DNA from: Thermoplasmata archaeon UBA184
Lineage (GTDB): Archaea > Thermoplasmatota > Thermoplasmata > Lutacidiplasmatales > UBA184
DNA length: 25,600 bases
Assembly (NCBI GenBank): GCA_002495185.1
Contig: DAEB01000013.1
Span: 1-25,600, forward strand
Direction: 5' to 3'
In this document: in pieces, positions 1-6,549 of the stretch
How the letters are laid out: each line of letters begins with the position of its first letter
How positions within the stretch are numbered: position 1 is the stretch's first letter
The notes under the pieces: generated by a model
Seen by the model: only the letters and a program-made list of their open reading frames with translations
Told to the model about the DNA's origin: nothing
Database searches by the model: none
Program-made: the position numbers and the translations under genes

Positions 1-1278
1 GGTCTGGATCCCGAGCTCCTTCGGGGAGACCGAGAGGACGATGATGTTCGACATCGCGATGAGGACCGCGACGTTCCCGACGAGGGCGGGGATCATGAAC
101 AGCATCAGCTCGAGGATTGTGGAGTGGAGGAGGGCGAGCCCGAGCGCGCCCGACCCCATGACGGCGAAGCCGAGGATCATCACGGGCTTCGGACCCCGCG
201 CCGCGACCAATCGGCCCCAGAGCGGACCGAAGGCGAGCATGCCGAGCGCGGAGGGAAGGGCGACCAGCCCGAACTGGAACTCGCTGTAGTTGAACCCCGG
301 CGCGAAAGGGTCCTCGACCAGGATCGTGAGGGAGACGAACACCAGGAACATCCCGATCCCGACGATCGCGCCGTTGACGTTCGAGATCCAGATGTTCCTC
401 TCCTTGAGCGCCTGGAACGAGACCACCGGCGTCGGCGTGCGCGGCTCCCAGACGAGGAAGAACGCGGTCGCGGCGAGCGCGAGCAGGAAGAACTCCGGAA
501 CGCCCCACGGGATCCCGGCGAACGAGACCGCCGTGAAGCTGGTCCACCCCCAGTAGACCCCTTCGGTGATCCCGAACATCGTCATCGCGAGCGCGAAGCC
601 GAGGGCGCCGATCCCCGGGATGTCGATGGGCTTCGGAGAGAGGTGCGGCGATTCCTTGAGGAGGAGGTAGGCGAGGACGACCAGGAGGATCGCAATCGGA
701 GTGACCGTGTGGTAGGTCAACTGCCATCCGAAGGTGTACGCGACGTACCCGCCCCCGACCAGACCGGCTGCGGCGCCCGCGGCGAACATCCCCGAGACGA
801 TCCCCTGCGCCTGGCCGACCCGGGCCGCCGGGAAGACCTCCGGCAGCATCGCGAAGGCGAGCGGGAACATCCCCATCCCGAGCCCCTGGAACGCGCGGGC
901 CCCGATCAGGAGGTAGATCTGGTTCGCGCGGGAGACTCCGAGCGCGTCGCCGATGTTCGGGGTGAACCCGGCGATGCTGACGGCGACCGCGTACAGCGCC
1001 ATCACGAACAGGAGCATCCGCTTCTTGCCGTACTTGTCGCCGAGCTTCCCGAAGACGGGGGTCGCGACGGTGCCGACGAGCAAGTACGCCGACAGGATCC
1101 AGACGACCGTCGTCGCCGGGGCGTTGTCGAAGAAGAGGACGAAGTTCTTGAACGCCGGCAGGACCATCGTCTCGACGTACGTGACCATCATCGCCATCAC
1201 GGCGAGAACGATCAGCGCGCCGCGGGCGACCCGAGGGTCGTACGGCGTCCCGGCGGCGGTCCGGTCGTGTCCGCTCAT
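1..1278 (-). CDS. MFS drug/solute exporter, DHA2-like (C-terminus cut by window edge)
   Basis: The frame is open from the ATG at 1278 to base 1, giving 426 codons with no stop, so the C-terminus lies outside the window. The translation is a polytopic membrane protein with successive hydrophobic segments. It carries the MFS loop 2-3 signature as FGKLGDKYGKKRM near residue 79. The first helix contains VMAMMVTYVETMVLPA, which resembles the start of DHA2-type (14-helix) drug:H+ antiporters. MFS exporters of this group expel drugs or toxic metabolites across the cytoplasmic membrane using the proton gradient; the substrate here cannot be read from sequence. The start codon overlaps the stop of the upstream MarR gene by four bases (ATGA), so the two are almost certainly one transcript and MarR probably represses the pump. 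Assignment to MFS is firm; DHA2 is likely. Confidence 0.9.
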   Translation of the reverse strand, partial: MSGHDRTAAGTPYDPRVARGALIVLAVMAMMVTYVETMVLPAFKNFVLFFDNAPATTVVWILSAYLLVGTVATPVFGKLGDKYGKKRMLLFVMALYAVAVSIAGFTPNIGDALGVSRANQIYLLIGARAFQGLGMGMFPLAFAMLPEVFPAARVGQAQGIVSGMFAAGAAAGLVGGGYVAYTFGWQLTYHTVTPIAILLVVLAYLLLKESPHLSPKPIDIPGIGALGFALAMTMFGITEGVYWGWTSFTAVSFAGIPWGVPEFFLLALAATAFFLVWEPRTPTPVVSFQALKERNIWISNVNGAIVGIGMFLVFVSLTILVEDPFAPGFNYSEFQFGLVALPSALGMLAFGPLWGRLVAARGPKPVMILGFAVMGSGALGLALLHSTILELMLFMIPALVGNVAVLIAMSNIIVLSVSPKELGIQT

Positions 1279-1769
1279 GGCCGCTCCCCTCCCGGGGTTT
1301 CGTTCGACTCGAGGTGCCGGTCCAGGTCGCGGAAGACGCGGACCGTCGTGGCGACGTCCGCGGCGGGAACTCCGGCCTCAGCGATCGCCTCGGTCATGAC
1401 CTCGCCAATCCGCGTCCAGACCCGCGACTCGACCTTGCGGCCCTTCGGGGAGAGCGTGAGCTCGACCGCGCGGCGGTCGCGCTCCGAGCGGTGCCGAACG
1501 ACCAGGCCCGCGGCCTCGAGCTGGTCGATGCTCGCGCAGACCGTCGGGGCCGAGAGCGACAGGTGGCGCGCGACCGCGCTCACCGAGGTCGACCGGAGGC
1601 TAGAGACGAGATGGAGCGCCCAGAACTGGCCCATCGAGATCCCCTCCGCGTCGAGGGTCGGGTGGACGCGACGCAGGATCGACCGAAGGACCTCCTGGAC
1701 GGAGGTGACCAGCGTTTCGGCATTCTCGCGACCGGCCTCGCGACGGACGAGCGCGCTCGAAGCGACCAT
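1275..1769 (-). CDS. MarR-family winged-helix transcriptional regulator
   Basis: This 164-residue protein has the size and layout of MarR dimers. A dimerisation helix lies around residues 17-36. A helix-turn-helix runs about residues 61-88 (SVSAVARHLSLSAPTVCASI). The family wing follows at about 91-108 (VRHRSERDRRAVELTLSP), including the conserved D-x-R motif. C-terminal helices complete the dimer interface. The ATG at 1769 is preceded by AGGAG at five bases' spacing. Immediately upstream lies a 27-base near-palindrome, the likely operator. The gene overlaps the following MFS exporter by ATGA, the classical MarR/efflux-pump arrangement in which ligand binding relieves repression of both genes. 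The ligand is unknown. An activator role is possible but less likely given the position of the palindrome over the transcription start. Confidence 0.92.
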   Translation of the reverse strand: MVASSALVRREAGRENAETLVTSVQEVLRSILRRVHPTLDAEGISMGQFWALHLVSSLRSTSVSAVARHLSLSAPTVCASIDQLEAAGLVVRHRSERDRRAVELTLSPKGRKVESRVWTRIGEVMTEAIAEAGVPAADVATTVRVFRDLDRHLESNETPGGERP

Positions 1770-1777
1770 GAGTTCTC

Positions 1778-1804
1778 CTAATTATTCGGACTCGGAATAA
1801 TTAG
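1778..1804. promoter_or_regulatory. Probable MarR operator, 27-base palindrome
   Basis: Perfect 10-base arms (CTAATTATTC and GAATAATTAG) flank a 7-base centre that is itself nearly symmetric; only one base pair of the 27-base symmetry is broken. The site is AT-rich in a GC-rich background and sits 9 bases before the marR start, between the TATA-like box and the start codon. A bound MarR dimer would block transcription initiation. Its role as operator is inferred from symmetry and position. Confidence 0.8.
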
Positions 1805-1807
1805 AAG

Positions 1808-1813
1808 ATATAA
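1808..1813 (-). promoter_or_regulatory. TATA-like box of the marR-MFS transcript
   Basis: TTATAT on the minus strand, within CTTATATC. An archaeal start about 26 bases downstream falls near 1785, inside the palindrome, giving a short leader that includes the AGGAG ribosome-binding site at 1775-1779. Confidence 0.55.
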
Positions 1814-1823
1814 GCATTCGCCC

Positions 1824-2231
1824 CTACGCGAGCGAGTACCGGGCGAGCTCAATGAGGTCGGAGAGCGTCGGAACGGAGTCGCGGGGGACGCTTGCTCCCC
1901 CCCAGGCGACGACGATCGCCCCCGAGGGGAATCCGGGCTCGCGTCCCGCCTCGGAGGCGCCGAGGACGAACCCCGGCCCGCGGCGGTCGATCTCGAGGAG
2001 GAGGACGAGGGCCCCGAGCGGACCGGAGTCGACGGCGATGCGAGCCTTCCGTCCTTCTCCCGTCACCTCGACCCGCGCCTCCTCATCGTGAAGATGGGCC
2101 ACCCGAGCCCGGCGCTTCTCGGTGCGCTTCGCCCCGCGAGGAGCCTCCCTCCAGGCGATCTTCGCCCCCGCCGAACGGAACCGAACGACCAGCCCCGCGT
2201 CCACGGCGTCCCATCGGTCGGAGTCGCTCAC
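1824..2231 (-). CDS. Small protein of unknown function, coupled to the DUF2400-type gene
   Basis: I do not recognise this 135-residue protein. The GTG at 2231 is preferred because it forms a GTGA overlap with the stop of the upstream DUF2400-type gene, implying translational coupling; an ATG at 2318 would give a deep 91-base overlap. The sequence has a basic patch at about residues 26-44 (REAPRGAKRTEKRRARV). A predicted beta-rich middle follows (ARVEVTGEG, KARIAVDSG, ALVLLLEIDRR), then a short C-terminal helix (LSDLIELARYSLA). No cysteine motif, signal peptide or membrane segment is visible. The coupling suggests it works with the upstream protein, perhaps as a partner or substrate-binding accessory, but that is inference only. 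Confidence 0.6.
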   Translation of the reverse strand: MSDSDRWDAVDAGLVVRFRSAGAKIAWREAPRGAKRTEKRRARVAHLHDEEARVEVTGEGRKARIAVDSGPLGALVLLLEIDRRGPGFVLGASEAGREPGFPSGAIVVAWGGASVPRDSVPTLSDLIELARYSLA

Positions 2232-3115
2232 GAGGACACCGCCCGGCCGCGCCAGAGCCGGCAGTCCGGACGAACGGAGCAGGGACCGCAGACCGAGAGG
2301 TCCCTCTCCTTGGGGCAATCTCCCGAGATCCCGGTATGGCAGAGAACGAAATCGTACCGCGTGGGGTCCAGCGGGTCGATCCGTCGGAGCGTTTCACTGA
2401 CCTCCTCCACCGCCGACCAGCTCCGGGTCCGCCGACCGGTCAACCCGAGGTGGTAGGCGATCCAGTGAACGTGCTGGTCGAGCGGGATCTTGAGCTCACC
2501 CGTCGGGATGCGATTCCAGACGCCGAGGTCGGGAAACCGGTCCCGGGCCATCCAGCGAACGAACAAGGTGAGGCGCTTACAGGGGCTTCCCGACGCATCG
2601 TACGGCGATGGGAAGAGCGCCCGGTAGCCGCGCGGAGGGGGTCCGAGCCGTTTCGCGACGGCCTCCCCACGCAGCGTGCGCGCGAGCGCATCGAGGCCGC
2701 CGGCGAACCCTCCGTCCTCGAGACCGCGCACGAAGACGGACTCGAGCGAGGGGTGGCGTCGGTAGAACTCCTCCAGAACGCGCGCGAGGTAGTCGAGCTG
2801 GTCGCCGCGGATCCACCGGTGACGGAACGAGCGAAGTCGACGCGACCGCTCCCGGGCGTGCCCGGGAGAGACCAGCCAGGCGACATCGCCGCCCGCGGTC
2901 TCCGCGAGGCGGCGCACCGCCCCTCGGATCGCCGTCGTGTTGCCGACCGCGAGGGTCGCCGCGAATATTCCAGCGACCTCGGCGCTCCGACGATCGTGCG
3001 TCAGAGAACGGACCTCGGAGACGGGGTCGTCCGCGAGCGACCGTTCGAACGGGAAGCGAGCGTAGAGCTCCTCGAGATGCCTCGGGAACTCCGCGGTCGG
3101 ACGATGGGCCCGCAC
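2228..3115 (-). CDS. TIGR02757/DUF2400-family protein with endonuclease III-like cysteine motif
   Basis: The 295-residue protein matches the TIGR02757 (DUF2400) family from memory of its conserved stretches. These are SGSPCKRLTLFVRWMARD at about residues 175-192, LGVWNRIPTGELKIPLDQHVH at about 197-217, and DPTRYDFVLCHTGISGDC at about 250-267. The family is related to helix-hairpin-helix DNA glycosylases, and its biochemical role is unsettled. The C-terminus carries C267-x8-C276-x2-C279-x5-C285, close to the C-x6-C-x2-C-x5-C that binds the 4Fe-4S cluster in endonuclease III, so a cluster is plausible. The ATG at 3115 lies 27 bases from the centre of an AT-rich TATA-like box, consistent with a leaderless transcript. 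The downstream small unknown gene overlaps its stop by four bases. A role in DNA repair is inference. Confidence 0.82.
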   Translation of the reverse strand: MRAHRPTAEFPRHLEELYARFPFERSLADDPVSEVRSLTHDRRSAEVAGIFAATLAVGNTTAIRGAVRRLAETAGGDVAWLVSPGHARERSRRLRSFRHRWIRGDQLDYLARVLEEFYRRHPSLESVFVRGLEDGGFAGGLDALARTLRGEAVAKRLGPPPRGYRALFPSPYDASGSPCKRLTLFVRWMARDRFPDLGVWNRIPTGELKIPLDQHVHWIAYHLGLTGRRTRSWSAVEEVSETLRRIDPLDPTRYDFVLCHTGISGDCPKERDLSVCGPCSVRPDCRLWRGRAVSS

Positions 3116-3137
3116 GGACCGTGGGACCCGGGAAGGG

Positions 3138-3146
3138 GATTTACAG
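3138..3146 (-). promoter_or_regulatory. TATA-like box of the DUF2400-type gene
   Basis: CTGTAAATC on the minus strand, centred about 27 bases upstream of the ATG at 3115. The spacing predicts transcription starting at or near the start codon. Confidence 0.45.
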
Positions 3147-3214
3147 TTCGCGGCCCGGCTCGCCTGAGCGCATCGCTAACTACGCCCGGCGGTTGCCGGC
3201 CCCGGGGCTGCACG

Positions 3215-4009
3215 ATGGAGCTCCGGCCATCGATCGACCGAAACTGGCTCGAACGTGCGGCGGCTCAGGACCCGTTCGTCCACGCGTACGGTCGCTGGGA
3301 CCTCGACCACCTTCCGAACCGGGTCCGGTTCATCTCCGCGGTCGACGGGGACGAAACGGTCGGCTACCTTCTGGTCTGGCTGGGCCACCCGACCCGAACG
3401 GTGGTTCACTGGGTCGGGGCCGACCCCCGGGCCCGGATCCTCGCCGAGGCCCTTCCTCCGCGGCCCCTCGTCGCCATCGTCCCCGAAGCGTTCCAGAACG
3501 AGGTCGTCACCCTGCGCGGGCCGGCCCGTCCGTACGGACTCCTCCTCCTCGCGAAGGACCCGTCCGGCGAGCCGCCCGGACGCCCGGCCGCCCCGTCGCC
3601 CGCCGTGGAGGTCCGGCGTCTCGAGCGCTCGGACCTTTCCACGCTCGTGGAGTTCGTCCGACGGCAAACCGACCCGGTCGTCGCCGAGTACCCGACGCTC
3701 GACCCGGAGGAAGACTGGGCGTGGGGCGCGTTCGAGCGAGGGATCCTCCTCGGCGCGGTCCGTGCCGCGGTCCGGCTCCCGGACGTCTGGCTCGTGGGCG
3801 GGGTGTTCGTTGACCCCAACGCGCGGAATCGGGGCGTCGGACGCGCGCTGGTCGAGGCGGCCCTCGCGAGCGCGAGGCAGTCGAGGGTCCGGGTGGGGCT
3901 CTACGTGCGGGAGGACCGGCTGGCGGCCCGCCGCCTCTACGAACGACTCGGGTTCCGACCGGCCGGTCGGCGGACCTGGCTCGACCTCGGGGCGGGGTTC
4001 GCCCCATGA
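3215..4009 (+). CDS. GNAT-family N-acetyltransferase, probable tandem-fold type
   Basis: The 264-residue protein has a clear GNAT domain in its second half. VWLVGGVFVDPNARNRGVGR at about residues 191-210 supplies beta-4 and the acetyl-CoA pyrophosphate loop (R/Q-x-x-G-x-G/A as RNRGVG). The C-terminal ARRLYERLGFRPAGRRTW at about 238-255 is the typical closing segment. Residues 1-115 resemble a degenerate second GNAT-like fold (GYLLVWLGHP, TVVHWVGAD, VALRGPARPYGLLLL-type strands), as in two-domain acetyltransferases with FR47-like halves. The reaction is transfer of acetyl from acetyl-CoA to an amine; the substrate is unknown. The start is the first ATG that precedes the folded part. It diverges from the DUF2400-type gene and ends 55 bases before polX on the same strand, so co-transcription with polX is likely. 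Confidence 0.85.
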   Translation: MELRPSIDRNWLERAAAQDPFVHAYGRWDLDHLPNRVRFISAVDGDETVGYLLVWLGHPTRTVVHWVGADPRARILAEALPPRPLVAIVPEAFQNEVVTLRGPARPYGLLLLAKDPSGEPPGRPAAPSPAVEVRRLERSDLSTLVEFVRRQTDPVVAEYPTLDPEEDWAWGAFERGILLGAVRAAVRLPDVWLVGGVFVDPNARNRGVGRALVEAALASARQSRVRVGLYVREDRLAARRLYERLGFRPAGRRTWLDLGAGFAP

Positions 4010-4033
4010 GCGGCCGCCGGCTCTCCCTTCGCC

Positions 4034-4050
4034 TCGAGCTCGGAGCTCGA
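4034..4050. promoter_or_regulatory. 17-base perfect palindrome in the polX leader
   Basis: TCGAGCTC and GAGCTCGA flank a single central G, in the 55-base gap between the acetyltransferase and polX, 14 bases before the polX ATG. It could be a protein-binding site or an RNA hairpin. CTCGAG-type words are common in this GC-rich sequence, so chance is a real alternative. Confidence 0.35.
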
Positions 4051-4064
4051 ACGCGCGAGGGACG

Positions 4065-5783
4065 ATGACATCGAACGCCGAAGCGGCGGAGATCTTCCTG
4101 TCGATCGCCGACCTCCTCGACCTCCTGGGAGAGAAGTTCAAGCCCGAAGCATACCGCCGGGCCGCCCGGTCGATCGAGAGCCTGACGGAGGACCTGGGGG
4201 CGGTCGCAGCGCGCGGCGAGCTCCGAACGATCCCCGGGGTCGGGGAGGCGATCGCCGAGAAGATCGAGGAGTACCTCAAGACCGGCACGATCCCGTACTA
4301 CGAACGGCTCAAGCACGAGGTCCCGCCGGGCCTCGTCGAGCTGATGCGGCTCCCCGGGATCGGGCCGAAGACCGCGCGTCGGTTCTGGGTGGAACTCGGG
4401 GTCGAGGGGCCCGGCGAGCTCCGGGACGCGATCGCCAAGGGTCGGTTGAACGGCCTCAAGGGCTTCGGCGAGAAGAAGATCGAGCAGATCCGCTCCGCGC
4501 TCGGGGACCCCGCGGCCGCACCCAAGGGCGGCCGACGGCCGATCGAGGAGGTCTACCCGATCGCGCGCGGCCTGGTCGCGGGGCTTCGGAAGGGAGCGGA
4601 CGTCGAGCAGGTCGAGGTCGCGGGAAGCTTCCGACGCTGCCGCGAGACGGTGGGGGACCTCGACATCCTGGTCACCTCGAAGGACCCGGCTCGCGTCTTC
4701 GACGTCTTCACGGGGCTCCCCCTCGTCGCCGAGGTGAAGATGCGGGGCGGCACGAAAGAGACGGTCCTTCTCCAGGACGGACTCCAGGTGGACCTCCGGG
4801 TCGTGAAGCCGGAGGAGTTCGGCTCGGCCCTCGTCTACTTCACCGGTTCGAAGGACCACAATATCCGGCTCCGCTCGCTCGCCCAGGACCAGGGGTTGAA
4901 GGTCAACGAGTACGGGGTCTTTCGCGGCGACGTTCGCGTCGCCGGGGCGACCGAGAAGGACGTCTACGCCTCCCTCGGGCTTGCTTGGATCCCCCCCGAG
5001 CTTCGAGAGGACCGGGGAGAGATCGACCGGGCGGCCCAGGGAAAGCTACCGGTGCTGGTCGCGCCGACGGATCTCCGCGGGGACCTGCACGTTCACCTTC
5101 CTCCGGATGCGCGGGCCGAGCTCGTCGACCGGCTCGTCGCGGACGCTCGCGCGCGACACCTCGAGTACCTCGGCGTCGTGGTCGCCGGTCCGGCGCCAGA
5201 CGGGACCACGTGGACCCTTTCGAAAGACACTCGCGAACGGCTCGGGACCCCGGGAAGGTCTTCCCTCCGTCTCTTCCGGGTCCTCGAGGTCGGCTTCGGG
5301 GAGATCCCCCCGGCTCTCGCTTCGGTCGAGCACGACTACCGGATCCTGCGCCCGACCCTGGCCGCCCCCGGCCCCTCCGCCGGTACGAAGGCGACCGGCC
5401 CTTCGCTGCTCATCGCCCACGTCGGCTCCTCGGTGGTCTCGGACGGTCGGGCGCTCGCTCCGTGGCTCGAGGTGGCGCGGACGCTCGGAACCGCCCTCGA
5501 GGTCGGCCCCGGCGCGGAACGGCTCGACTCGAGCGCAGCTCGACAGGCGCTCGAGAGTCAACGTCGTCTCCACCTTCCCACCGGGGTCGGGGGGCCGACC
5601 GATGATCCCACGGGAGCGATCGCTCTCGGGTTCGCTCATCGCGCGGCCGCGACGGCCCACGAGGTCGTGAACGCTCGGCCCGCCGGGGAGCTCAGTATCG
5701 GAGCGGCCGGACCACCCCGACCCCCGGAGGGGCGGTCGCATGGCCGCCGGAAAGCGCGACCCGGGACGACGCGGGCTGCATGA
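4065..5783 (+). CDS. polX: Family X DNA polymerase with a degenerate PHP domain
   Basis: At 572 residues the protein has the usual length of PolX-PHP enzymes, which fill short gaps in DNA base-excision and end repair. Helix-hairpin-helix elements appear at about residues 54-72 (TIPGVGEAIAEKI), 96-111 (LPGIGPKTARRF) and 130-146 (LKGFGEKKIEQI). The polymerase palm carries GSFRRCRETVGDLDILV at about 187-203 with metal aspartates D198 and D200, the third aspartate D243 in LQVDLRV, and YFTGSKDHNIRLRSLA at about 258-273. These residues look intact. The PHP domain from about 336 keeps DLHVH but lacks the SDG, TDHS, SVHS and TDAH-type motifs that hold the metals in B. subtilis-type PolX, so 3'-5' exonuclease/phosphoesterase activity is probably lost. 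The basic last 20 residues overlap the convergent zinc-protein gene. Confidence 0.93.
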   Translation: MTSNAEAAEIFLSIADLLDLLGEKFKPEAYRRAARSIESLTEDLGAVAARGELRTIPGVGEAIAEKIEEYLKTGTIPYYERLKHEVPPGLVELMRLPGIGPKTARRFWVELGVEGPGELRDAIAKGRLNGLKGFGEKKIEQIRSALGDPAAAPKGGRRPIEEVYPIARGLVAGLRKGADVEQVEVAGSFRRCRETVGDLDILVTSKDPARVFDVFTGLPLVAEVKMRGGTKETVLLQDGLQVDLRVVKPEEFGSALVYFTGSKDHNIRLRSLAQDQGLKVNEYGVFRGDVRVAGATEKDVYASLGLAWIPPELREDRGEIDRAAQGKLPVLVAPTDLRGDLHVHLPPDARAELVDRLVADARARHLEYLGVVVAGPAPDGTTWTLSKDTRERLGTPGRSSLRLFRVLEVGFGEIPPALASVEHDYRILRPTLAAPGPSAGTKATGPSLLIAHVGSSVVSDGRALAPWLEVARTLGTALEVGPGAERLDSSAARQALESQRRLHLPTGVGGPTDDPTGAIALGFAHRAAATAHEVVNARPAGELSIGAAGPPRPPEGRSHGRRKARPGTTRAA

Positions 5784-6045
5784 GGCAGCTCGTGCACCGG
5801 TGCGCCGTGGGCGTCAGGCCATGGCGCCAGTAGCAATCCGTGCACAGCGGTCGACCGCACCCCCAGCAGCGAGGGGGGTTGGCGGTCGCGCGGAGGGAGG
5901 CAGAGCAGCTCGAGCACGCCCTCGCCGCGCCGAGCGGGTTCGTCGTGAGCGCCGGGGGTTCGGGAAGGTGACGGGAAGGCTTCTTCGGGGCGGGCACCCG
6001 AAGGAGGGGAGACGGGGTCGGGCGACGGAGAGGGTTCTCGCTCAC
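5692..6045 (-). CDS. Cysteine-rich cross-brace zinc-finger protein (FYVE/RING/AN1-like spacing)
   Basis: This 117-residue protein has a proline-rich, basic N-terminal 40 residues, then eight cysteines. They are C44-x2-C47-x12-C60-x2-C63-x4-C68-x2-C71-x12-C84-x2-C87, with H75 and H82 between the last pairs. Four C-x2-C knuckles suggest two zinc ions in a cross-brace. The first six match the spacing of eukaryotic FYVE fingers, and the H-x6-H-x-C part recalls AN1 fingers, which do occur in archaea. The GTG at 6045 is preferred over the ATG at 6123 because a TATA-like box is centred 30 bases upstream of it, giving a leaderless transcript. The 3' end overlaps the polX 3' end antisense by 92 bases. 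Function is unknown; protein-protein or nucleic-acid binding is plausible. Confidence 0.65.
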   Translation of the reverse strand: MSENPLRRPTPSPLLRVPAPKKPSRHLPEPPALTTNPLGAARACSSCSASLRATANPPRCWGCGRPLCTDCYWRHGLTPTAHRCTSCLMQPASSRVALSGGHATAPPGVGVVRPLRY

Positions 6046-6069
6046 TGTTCGCCCCGACCGGGCGTCCCC

Positions 6070-6079
6070 CTTTTTATTT
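6070..6079. promoter_or_regulatory. Shared AT-rich core promoter between divergent genes
   Basis: CTTTTTATTT on the plus strand (AAATAAAAAG on the minus) is the only AT-rich block between the zinc-finger gene and the membrane-protein gene. It is spaced as a TATA box for the minus-strand GTG at 6045. For the plus strand it would start transcription near 6102, upstream of an AGGAGG at 6126-6131. Confidence 0.5.
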
Positions 6080-6134
6080 CTAGGTCCAACATGAAGCTCG
6101 TTCGGCTGGAAAGTGAGGTTCATCTAGGAGGGCG

Positions 6135-6518
6135 TTGCCCCTTCGTGCCGTGTCGAACGGGCGCGCCTATCGCTCGGTCTATCATCGGCCGACGAACCCG
6201 CCGCCGAACCGGGCCGCGGAGGCGACCGAGTCGAAGCGGTCCCATGCCGCGATCCCGGTCGCGCTCATCCTCCTCGGCCTCGGGCTCTACCTGAGCCAGT
6301 ACACCCTCCTCATCACGGCGCTGCTCGGGGTGATGCTCTTCTTCTCGGGGTTGTCGTTCCTCTCGACCCGTCTGAACCCTCTCAACCCGCACTTCTACCT
6401 CACCCGGAAACCGTCCTGGACCGCGACCGCGGTCGTCTTCCTATCGGCGTTCGCGCTCCTCTACGCGACCTACGAGTTATACATCCGCGGGTTGGCGCCG
6501 ATCGTCCCGCACCTCTGA
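6135..6518 (+). CDS. Small membrane protein of unknown function, three predicted helices
   Basis: The protein has about 127 residues and is not recognised. Its N-terminal 37 residues are polar and basic. Hydrophobic segments lie at about 39-54 (AIPVALILLGLGLYLS), 57-77 (TLLITALLGVMLFFSGLSF) and 94-114 (WTATAVVFLSAFALLYAT), so it should sit in the cytoplasmic membrane. The start is uncertain. A strong AGGAGGG at 6126-6132 ends only two bases before a TTG at 6135, while the next in-frame candidate, GTG at 6150, is 17 bases from it. No ATG exists in frame upstream of the first helix. It diverges from the zinc-finger gene and converges on nadA with 31 bases between the stops. Confidence 0.7.
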   Translation: MPLRAVSNGRAYRSVYHRPTNPPPNRAAEATESKRSHAAIPVALILLGLGLYLSQYTLLITALLGVMLFFSGLSFLSTRLNPLNPHFYLTRKPSWTATAVVFLSAFALLYATYELYIRGLAPIVPHL

Positions 6519-6549
6519 CGTCCGCGGCGGGTCGCGGGGAGCGCGACGC

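Noticed and set aside
124..1800. Long plus-strand open frame, about 558 codons
   Set aside because: Antisense to the MFS exporter and marR. Its product is a run of D, E, R, P and H with no fold signature, as expected for a GC-rich shadow frame.
6091..6294. ATG-started plus frame between the zinc-finger and membrane-protein genes
   Set aside because: Product becomes a run of R and S overlapping the real membrane-protein frame, which has hydrophobic helices.
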